From positions 56,668,782 through 56,732,781 of the forward strand of contig NC_083344.1 in NCBI RefSeq assembly GCF_019175385.1: a stretch of DNA of 64,000 nucleotides. Reading direction: 5' to 3'. The notes below the pieces were generated by a model that saw only the letters and a list, made by a program, of their open reading frames with translations, was not told the DNA's origin and ran no database searches. Shown one piece after another: positions 55,192-64,000 of this stretch (the stretch's first letter is position 1; each line of letters opens with the position of its first letter). The stretch is from Lycium barbarum (taxonomy: Eukaryota; Streptophyta; Magnoliopsida; Solanales; Solanaceae). Both the position numbers and the translations under genes were made by a program.

Positions 55192-57421
55192 TGTTATATT
55201 CTTTATTTTTGTAGGTTGAATTATTCGTAAGTTAATCGACATAAGTTCTGGGACAAGATTATTTTTGAGATATGAGACAAGGACTTTTAAATCCCGATTT
55301 TAATATTGCATAGTCTGCAAATTAAATACAATTAGTGGAGATATTAGTGGAGATCAAGGATTAATTAATAGCCATGATCAGATTATTAAGTGGGCCCCAC
55401 TAAAATACATGGACAATTGTGATTGGAGCATGGATGATGGCATGCAAAAGTGGGCTGGCCACATGTCAAGTGGGTAGGCAGCATATATATATATATATAA
55501 GTGATGACTAATTAGTAGTAATACACTTCATTTCATCTTCTCTAATTCAATTGAAAGCAAGAACTAAACAACCATGGCTTCTCACGGCTAACTCCAAGTG
55601 ATTGAAAGGGAAATTTAATGTTCTAGTTTCATTTTCTTGTTGAAATTAGGAGTATGTAGCATGTTCAATTTACCTTGTTCCTAAGGCAAAAACGTTCCAG
55701 CCCTCTCCTTGATAAAGTGAGCAGCAACTTTCTTATTCTTTTGAATTGAAGACCTTGTTCCTATGGGATGGGGAAGCCATGTTAGAATTTAAATTGAGGA
55801 AGATGAAGTGATACAATTGGTGCAAGTGATTGTAGAATCTGTCCTAACTAATTTAAGGTAAGATTTCTTCTTCTTGTAATGTAGTTGGAGTTAATGATGT
55901 TGTAATGGAGAGATTAAATTGTATTAGGCAAAATTGGAAGTAAGAAAATTGCATGATTATTGTTGACGTTGTAATTGGGCAGAATTAGAGTTGTCTTAAT
56001 TTGATAATGGTGGATTAGGTTTGATTGTTGTTGTGGTTATTGTTGTTATGGATTATGTGTTAAAAATGAAGGAATCCTGATATTTAAAGTTGTAGTTGTT
56101 TTATGAGATTGTTGAGACATGAATTGGATTAGGTGTTCATGAGGTTGTCGGGCTGTTCTTATTGAGTTGAAGAATTAAAGGTGTAGGTATAACTAAGTAA
56201 TTGTGTTGTTGTTGTTGATGGGCTGTTTGGGGCATGTTGTTGTTATGTTATTGATGGGATTTGCTGTTATATGGATAATAGTTATTGATTGTTGCGATGA
56301 TGTGTTGTGGCTTTAAATCATTAGGAATAACTTGAATATGTTGTGGTCGTTATGTTGACTATTATTAAATGTTGTAACGTGTGGACTGATTTGGAATGTT
56401 GTACGGGCCATTTCGAGGTGTTCTTGGATCTTGTTTTGAATAGTTCTTGACATGGTAGACATGTAGTTGTTGATGTCGTTATGGTTGTGGTATAGTTAGC
56501 TTGGATGTGAGGGAAGTGAGCGATATAGGGGAAATGCCGCCCAATTTTCTAGAAATGAGTTACTAACTTCGAAATACGTTTTACGTTTTTCCGTAGCTTA
56601 AGTATAGTTCTTAACGTCTTAATATAGGTTGAGGTACTTCAGGCAGCGTATACATACTTGCTAACCCTTCTTTATTTTTGACATGATCTATGTGAGACGA
56701 ACAGACGACGAATGTATAAACTCCAAAGGAGCTCATATTCTTAGAGACACTAGGATGGCTAATGTTCCTGATTTCCAGAAGCTATATCAGTATGTCCTGA
56801 TACGTGTCTATGATTCTTGAAGTTCTATTTGATATAATCCATAGTGATATTCGAGGGGTACTTGACATGACTGTTGTCGTTTATTCTCAAGTGTTAGCTC
56901 ATTCTAATTATTCTATTGAGTATCAAATGATGATTTAGTTTGCATATGGTTGCTCATTATTCTGCTCGTGCATGCCGTTAATATATCTCTCACCGAGTCC
57001 TGGGCCGAGCATGTTTTCGTGCACAGTTTCACTGTATTGTTCACCGAGTCCCTCACTAGAGGGCCGGGTACGTATATATATATATATGATATGATTATGG
57101 CACCGAGTCCCATGATGGGCCGGGTATGGTATGTGCGCAGGAAGTATGCTACCTTGGCCTTACCGGCTTGTTGGTATTATCTGTGTGTAGGTAGTCCTTA
57201 GCAGAGTTTCAGATTTGGAGTGGTTTTCTCGAGTCTAGTTTTGCACCGTGTGCCGGTCACGTCGCTCTAGATTTGGGGCGTGACAAAACCCTTCCTTGGA
57301 GGATGTATAGATGAAGAAGAACCAGCTACGGACCCTATGGGCAGAACTATAACTACACCACCAGTCGACGGGCACTCCCGCATAATATGACCTAACTGGC
57401 CAGCGGCATAACAAGCATATG
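55192..57421 (+). repeat. Array unit 9 (internal deletion)
   Basis: 2094-bp LTR-like part plus a 136-bp spacer (57286-57421). About 110 bp are lost near 56295 (GATTGTTGCG joined to ATGATGTGTTG) and a few bases near 56457. The 5' half is nearly the same as unit 8. Confidence 0.88.
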
Positions 57422-59671
57422 TGTTATATTCTTTATTTTTGTACGTTGAATTATTCGTAAGTTAATCGACATAAGTTCTAGGACAAGATTATTTTTGAGC
57501 TATGAGACAAGGACTTTTAAATACCGATTTTAACATTGCACAGTCTGCTAATTAAATACAATTAGTGGAGATATTAGTGGAGATCAAGGATTAATTAATA
57601 GAAATGATCAGATTATTAAGTGGGCCCCACTAAAATACATGGACAATTGTGATTGGAGCATGGATGATGGCATGCTAAAGTGGGCTGGCCACATGTCAAG
57701 TGGGTAGGCAGCATATATATATATATATAAGTGATGACTAATTAGTAGTAATACACTTCATTTCATCTTCTCTAATTCAACTGAAAGCAAGAACTAAACA
57801 GCCATGGCTTCTCACGGCTAACTCCAAGTGATTGGAAGGGAAATTTAATGTTCTAATTTCATTTTCTTGTTGAAATTAGGAGTATGTAGCATGTTCAATT
57901 TACCTTGTTCATAAGGCAAAAACGTTCCAGCCCTCTCCTTGATAAAGTGAGCAGCAACTTTCTTATTCTTTTGAATTGAAGACCTTGTTCCTATGGGATG
58001 GGGAAGCCATGTTAGAATTTAAATTGAGGAAGAACAAGTGATACAATTGGTGCAAGTGATTGTAGAATCTGTCCTAACTAATTTAAGGTAAGATTTCTTC
58101 TTCTTGTAATATAGTTGGATTTAATGATGTTGTAATGGAGAGATTAAATTGTATTAGACGAAATTGGAAGTAAGAAAATTGCATGATTATTGTTGACGTT
58201 GTAATTGGGCAGAATTGGAGTTGTCTTAATTTGATAATGGTGGATTAGGTTTGATTGTTGTTGTGGTTGTTGTTGTTATGGATTATGTGTTAAAAATGAA
58301 GGAATCTTGATATTTAAAGTTGTAGTTGTTTTATGAGATTGTTGAGACATGAATTGGATTAGGTGTTCATGAGGTTGTCGGGCTGTTCTTGTTGAGTTGA
58401 AGAATTAAAGGTGTAGGTATAACTAAATAATTGTGTTGTTGTGGTTGATGGGCTGTTTGGGGCATGTTTTTGTTAAGTTATTCATGAGATTTTCTTGTAT
58501 ATGGATAATAGTTATTGATTGTTGCGTTGCTCGATTCGGAAGAAAAGATAAGTTTAAAATGTACCTCTAGTAGTCCGAAAGATTAATTTTGGGTAGTTGT
58601 AATTGTTGGACTATTATAAGGTCATTTCGATGATGTGTTGTGGCTTTAAATCATTAGGAATAACTTGAATATGACGTGGTCGTTATGTTGACTATTATTA
58701 AATGTTGTATCGTGTGGACTGATTTTGAATGTTGTACGGGCCGTTTTGAGGTGTTCTTGGATCTTGTTTTGACTAGTTCTTGACATGGTAACTTGGACAT
58801 GTAGTTGTTGATGTCGTTATGGTTGTGGTATAGTTAGCTTGGATGTGAGGGAAGTTAGCGATATAGGGGAAATGCCGCCCAATTTTCTAGAAATGAGTTA
58901 CTAACTTCGAAATACGTTTTAAGTTTTTCCGTAGCTTAACTATAGTTCTTAACGTCTTAATATAGGTTGAGGTACTTCGGGCAGCGTATACATACTTGCT
59001 AACCCTTCTTTTTTTTTTGGCATGATCTATGTGAGATGAAAAGACGACGAATGTATAAGCTCCAAAGAAGCTCCTATTCTTAGAGACACTAGGATGGCTA
59101 ATGTTCCTGATTTCTAGAAGCTATTTCAGTATGTCCTGATACGTGTCTATGATTCTTGAAGTTCAATTTGATATAATCCATAGTGATATTCGAGGGGTAC
59201 TTGACATGACTGTTGTCTTTTATTCTCAAGTGTTAGCTCATTCTAATTATTCTATTGAGTCTCAGATGATGATTTAGTTTGCATATGGTTGCTCGTTATT
59301 CCGCTCGTGCATGCCGTTAATATATCTCTCACCGAGTCCCGGGCCGAGTATGTTTTCGTGCACAGTTTCACTGCATTGTTCACCGAGTCCCTCACAAGAG
59401 GGCCGGGTACGAATATATATATATATATGATGATATGATTATGGCATCGAGTCCCATGATGGGCCGGGTATGGTATGTGTGCAGGTAGTATGCTACCTTG
59501 GCCTTACCGGCTTGTTGGTATTATCTGTGTGTAGGTAGTCCTTAGCAGAGTTTCGGATTTGGAGTGGTTCGCTCGGGTCTAGTTTGGCACCGAGTGCCGG
59601 TGACGTCGCTCTAGATTTGGGGCGTGACAAAACCCTTCCTTGGAGGACGTATAAATGAAGAAGAACCAGCT
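57422..59671 (+). repeat. Array unit 10 (complete LTR-like part, truncated spacer)
   Basis: 2208-bp LTR-like part ending GTGACA at 59629. The spacer stops at AACCAGCTA (59672) and joins directly to the AGTTCTGGGACAAG part of the next unit, so the rest of the spacer and the next unit's first bases are deleted. The 3' variants match unit 6. Confidence 0.88.
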
Positions 59672-59909
59672 AAGTTCTGGGACAAGATTATTTTTGAGAT
59701 ATGAGACAAGAACTTTTAAATCCTGATTTTAATATTGCACAGTCTGCTAATTAAATACAATTAGTGGAGATATTAGTGGAGATCAAGGATTAATTAATAG
59801 CCATGATCAGATTATTAAGTGGACCCCACTAAAATACATGGACAATTGGGATTGGAGCATGGATGATGGCATGCTAAAGTGTGTTGGCCACATGTCAAGT
59901 GGGTAGGCA

Positions 59910-59958
<49 letters not shown>

Positions 59959-61167
59959 TGATGACTAATTAGTAGTAATATACTTCATTTCATCTTCTCT
60001 AATTCAATTGAAAGCAAGAACTAAACAACCATGGCTTCTTACGGCTAACTCCAAGTGGTTGGAAGGGAAATTTAATGTTCTAGTTTCATTTTCTTGTTGA
60101 AATTAGGAGTATGTAGCATGTTCAATTTACCTTGTTCATAAGGCAAAAACGTTCCAGCCCTCTCCTTGATAAAGTGAGCAGCAACTTTCTTATTCTTTTG
60201 AATTGAAGACCTTGTTCCTATGGGACGGGGAAGCCATGTTAAAATTTAAATTGAGGAAGAAAAAGTGATACAATTGGTGCAAGTGATTGTAGAATCTGTC
60301 CTAACTAATTTATGGTAAGATTTCTTCTTCTTGTAATGCAGTTGGAGTTAATGATGTTGTAATGGAGAGATTAAATTGTATTAGACGAAATTGGAAGTAA
60401 GAAAATTGCATGATTATTGTTGAATAAGAAAATTGCATGATTATTGTTGACGTTGTAATTGGGCAGAATTGGAGTTGTCTTAATTTGATAATGGTGGATT
60501 AGGTTTGATTGTTGTTGTGGTTATTGTTGTTATGGATTATGTGTTAAAAATAAAGGAATCTTGATATATAAAGTTGTAGTTGTTTTATGAGATTGTTGAG
60601 ACATGAATTGGATTAGGTGTTCATTAGGTTGTCGGGCTGTTCTTGTTGAGTTGAAGAATTAAAGGTGTAGGAATAACTAAGTAATTGTGTTGTTGTGGTT
60701 GATGGGCTGTTTGGGGCATGTTGTTGTTAAGTTATTGATGGGATTTTCTTGTATATGGATAATAGTTATTGATTGTTGCGTTGCTCCATTCGGAAGAAAC
60801 GATAAGTTTAAAATGTACCTCTAGTAGTCCGAAAGATTAATTTTGGGTAGTTGTAATTGTTGGACTATTATAAGGTCATTTCGATGATGTGTTGTGGCTA
60901 TAAATTATTAGGAATAACTTGAATATGTCGTGGTCGTTATGTTGACTATTATTAAATGTTGTAACGTGTGGACTGATTTGGAATGTTGTAAGGGCCGTTT
61001 CGAGGTGTTCTTGGATCTTGTTTTGACTAGTTCTTGACATGGTAACTTGGACATGTAGTTGTTGATGTCGTTATGGTTGTGGTATAGTTAGCTTGGATGT
61101 GAGGGAAGTGAGCGATATAGGGAAAATGCCGCCCAATTTTCTAGAAATGAGTTACTAACTTCGAAAT
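59672..61167 (+). repeat. Array unit 11, truncated at both ends
   Basis: Lacks the first ~60 bp and stops at ACTTCGAAAT (61167), where the minus-strand element F begins. Contains an expanded TATA run (59912-59957) and a 27-bp tandem duplication of TAAGAAAATTGCATGATTAT... (60398-60423 and 60425-60450). The 5' variants match unit 7. Confidence 0.88.
59912..59957. repeat. Expanded (AT)n in the promoter of unit 11
   Basis: About 22 dinucleotides directly before AAGTGATGAC; the longest promoter run in the array. Confidence 0.95.
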
Positions 61168-62665
61168 GTGCCACCCCCAAGAATACGGCTCGGCCCCATT
61201 CAACAACAACCCAACCAACAACAAAGCTACAACATCAATAAGTGGTTCAAAACGCATTCTAACATTAGTAACTCTTTTCTATACAATTCGACGATATTCC
61301 ATTTTCATTCAAATCAACCTCATACAATCCAACCAACACCCGTGTTCATACATTCAAGTTCTAATCCAAACCATTTAAACAAGATTCAAGAATGCTGCGG
61401 ACAAACCACAAATTATTCAAACAATCCAACAATGCGCCATGAAACCTGAAATCTTCCAACTTCCATAGGAACCGTCACAACACATTTCTTTCTTTAAGAT
61501 TCACAAACTACACCAACAAACCACACTTTAACAACATTATTATCATAATTACAAGAAACTACATTTGATTCAAATTGGCTTCCAAAAACAGCCCGCAACA
61601 ATTACGACACCAACTTGGATCATTAAACTCTCATTTACATCACATAATCCACAACACAACAACCCAAACATACTAAATAAAATTAGTCCATTCTTTGACA
61701 TGCAAAACAGTCCATTTTTGGCCACAACAACTACACCCCTATTTTCATGAATTTTCCATCCTTTTCCATACATTGCAACAACAACTAACATACTACATAG
61801 AATTAATCCATTCTCTTCCAAATCACACTATGACCACACGGCCACAACTACATATACACGGACAACTATTCAACATCCATATTTTCATAATTTTCATGAG
61901 TTTCATTCACTCCTACACACCACAACATACACAACCATACATAACATATAAAAGAAGATTAAGTCTTACCCTTTTTCTTCAATTTCCTACTTGGCTAGAA
62001 TGTTGATCTTGCAACAATAAATGTTCTACTTGTTCCAATGACCTCTTCTCCTTGCTAGGGACCTTCCAATTAGTAGAGAGTAATTTTTGAGAAATTTTTC
62101 CAAGGTTCTTGTTTCCTCCAAGCTTGGCCGAAATTGGCCCTTTATTTTTCTTCTAAAGTGTCTTCTTTTTTTCTTTGTTTCTCTTGAAATTTCTAGAGTT
62201 GTAAGTGATAAATTGTCTTGTTTTTTCAAGACTTATACATATATATATATATAGTTATAGTGGCATGTGAGGGGCACATGCCCCTCTCTAGATTTTTCTC
62301 TTCTTTTTCCATTTTTTTTTTCCTTTTCTAGAGTTTTCTTGAATTTTAAAAAGAATGACTTCATTATTCTTGCCATGCAAGCTTTGACCACATGCATAAT
62401 TCCCCTTTTATTTTCGGCCAATATGGCCTTTTATGAATGCCTTGTGAAATTACCATTTTGCCCCTAAGTTCCCACATCATTTCCATTGATCCTTTGCGAA
62501 TTTCTCCTTTTGCCCTTAACCCTTCTCAACATTTCCATACTAATAATAATCATAAATAATATCTTCAACCACTCGTACATTGAAATAATTTTTGAAAATG
62601 ATCTCGCCCCTAACTTTCCACGACGGCTTTGGAAATTCCAAACGTACAAAATACGGGCTATAACA
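61168..62665 (-). repeat. 3' LTR of element F, truncated
   Basis: Reads on the minus strand from TGTTATAGCCCGTATTTTGTACG (62665 leftward). It aligns with the first half of the B LTR but with clear divergence. Donor-like AGGGTAAGACTT lies on the minus strand near 61965. The half containing the double-hairpin block is missing. Open frames inside have no protein character. Confidence 0.85.
62237..62282 (-). promoter_or_regulatory. LTR promoter of element F
   Basis: Palindrome with arms GGCATGTG and CACATGCC around five bases (62262-62282), then on the minus strand a (TA)n TATA region (62237-62253). The outer arm bases differ from A and B but still pair. Confidence 0.6.
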
Positions 62666-62702
62666 TCCTTCCCCCCTTTAGAACATTCGTCCCCGAATGT
62701 TC
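62666..62702 (-). other. Polypurine tract and palindrome of element F
   Basis: Minus strand TAAAGGGGGGAAGGA at 62666-62680, then a perfect inverted repeat GAACATTCG / CGAATGTTC around GGGG-type centre bases (62681-62702). Confidence 0.87.
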
Positions 62703-63857
62703 AACTGACCTTATGGGGACTCGTAGCACTTCGGGAGGGGGGTTTCTTTTATAGTTGCCCGTTTCTCCATGCCCATTCCATATAATCGAGTCTCTCTGTC
62801 CTTATATGGGTCCTTATTCTGTGCCATGAGTTTTCTATTCCGCTGGGCCGACATATTTTCCTTGTCTTTCTCAGGTCATCTCTTTTCTGTTACTGTTTCG
62901 TGACCATATCTTAACAAAAGTCACACTTTTAGATTCTTACTACAACTCTTCTTTAGTCCCTTCTCTCATATCCTTCGATACAGATACACTTGTCTTTGAC
63001 CTCATATGTTGGTGCTCATTTCGCTCCCCGTTCTTCCTTGTAAGCCTAATATGGCCTCGCCCCCTTTAAGGGGGTTCCTCATACCTCACGATCTTCAAGT
63101 ACTCTTATCTTTAATTATTCTTCACCCCTCGTCTCTCTCTCTAACTCTATACCTAACGTATCGAAACCTTCCAACTTAAGTTTTTCCCTTTCACCCCTGC
63201 TTATGGAAATTAATCCTCGAACCTCACATACTCCTCCTTTGTTCTATATTATCGTACTTTATTCTCGCCCCATGCCTGTATTTTATTTAAACCTTTATCT
63301 GATAATCTCGTACCTCGCCGGAAATTTCCTCTCAGGGGGTTCCATCCACCGGGGTTTTCTTGTCTCTTACCGTTTTCCGATATCTTGATTTCCTTACTCC
63401 TCATTTACTTACTCACTTCTTTTTCAAATACCGAACTGTTAAGACCTTTTGTCCTTGACCTGTAGTGAATATAGCGTCTTATCTTATAACATTTACACCA
63501 TTTGTTTTCTCACTACCGCCCAGGTCTCGGTATCCTTTACTCAATTGGGGCCCCCTTTACCGTAGCATAGGTTATTGGGGCACATGTGCTCGCTGATACC
63601 ATCACAAATAAGCCATCATACATATTCATATACACATAATTATCATCAACTATCCCACAAAATGCTTCCAAACGTTATTCAAGCCTATCCTAATTCTCGA
63701 GCCGTGACACACCATTTGTCCCTTCACCGAACTAATTTACCTTGTCCTACGCGTCTTCTTATGGTCTCCGGCCACCCCATATTCCATAATTTTACTTCGG
63801 TTACCCTAGTTTCCCATTTGTTCCTTTAAATTTTAATTTTGTAAAATTTTCCCAATT
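62703..63857 (-). other. Non-coding interior of element F
   Basis: Pyrimidine-rich on the + strand; the stretch after the palindrome (ACTGACCTTATGGGGACTCG) matches element B. No gag or pol remnant is recognised. Confidence 0.55.
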
Positions 63858-63937
63858 ACTTCCCAGGGGGGTCACCCATCCTGAAATTGCTCCCACCTGA
63901 CCACGCTTAACCTCGAATCTTTAGTGGAATCTGATGC
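63858..63937 (-). other. 5S rRNA-like segment in element F
   Basis: Minus strand GGTTAAGCGTGGTCAGGTGG...GGATGGGTGACCCCCCTGGGAAGT. Box A-like sequence has one change (GTGGT) and box C-like has one extra C. Same place relative to flanks as in B. Confidence 0.7.
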
Positions 63938-64000
63938 CTGAATGCTGATATTTTCGGGCCCACTTTCTCGCATGACCTTTACTACATGATCTGGGACTAA

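Larger units (their letters stand above)
61168..64000 (-). mobile_element. Element F: partial B-like non-coding LTR retrotransposon
   Basis: One minus-strand LTR fragment (61168-62665), then polypurine tract, palindrome and interior running out of the window. The interior has a 5S-like segment and patches alike to B and D, with no gag or pol seen. The LTR is cut at its left end: it starts at GTGCCACCCCCAAGAATACG, which is internal in B. So the LTR-terminal part and any target duplication are lost. Confidence 0.85.

Noticed and set aside
61168..61449. 93-codon open frame rich in Asn and Gln
   Set aside because: It is a translation of the CAA/AAC-rich part of the F LTR, also seen in LTR B with stops.

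Overview
The window is repeat-rich plant nuclear DNA with no recognisable host gene. Its only coding sequence belongs to LTR retrotransposons of the chromodomain-bearing Ty3/gypsy type (Tekay/Del-like by gag-pol organisation). The style of the elements suggests a Solanaceae-like asterid. That is an inference from family resemblance; nothing in the window fixes the species.

The backbone is a tandem array of about 2.2-2.35 kb units, all on the + strand, running from about 1649 to 61167. Each unit looks like a long LTR (TGTTAT... to ...GTGACA, with a (TA)n TATA region and a splice-donor-like GGTAAGAT). It is joined to the next by a spacer that is exactly 136 bp in seven of the eight full junctions. 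No primer binding site or polypurine tract lies between units. The array therefore reads as a satellite made from a retroelement. Ten units and fragments are numbered U0 to U11 below. Units 6-7 and units 10-11 share private variants, which suggests a four-unit higher-order duplication.

Three LTR retrotransposons have jumped into different units, each with a clean 5-bp target duplication. Element A (2381-13366, +) has 2912-bp LTRs and a full-length gag-pol frame broken by four in-frame stops. Element B (14847-23574, -) has LTRs of about 3.27 kb and a non-coding 2.2 kb interior. Element D (35487-52535, +) has LTRs of about 2.96 kb and a non-coding 1.6 kb interior. Element C (37950-47445, -) is nested in the 5' LTR of D; its LTRs are about 3.06 kb, it has an intact gag and no pol, and it is related to A. 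At the right end an incomplete minus-strand B-like element, F (61168-64000), abuts the array without a target duplication. The left end (1-1365) is part of a more distant minus-strand LTR, G.

The elements share short structured modules despite diverged sequence. These are a CATGTG- or CACGTG-centred palindrome just upstream of TATA, a CTGCCGAAATTTCGGCAG palindrome, a double hairpin ending in GCAGGTAC, a leader stem-loop just after the primer binding site, and an AACATTCG/CGAATGTT palindrome beside the polypurine tract. The four elements with no pol (B, C, D, F) also carry a 5S rRNA-like segment with box A- and box C-like sequence; coding element A does not. By eye, LTR pairs differ by roughly 1% in A, B and D and about half that in C. 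This gives the order: array first, then A, B and D, then C.
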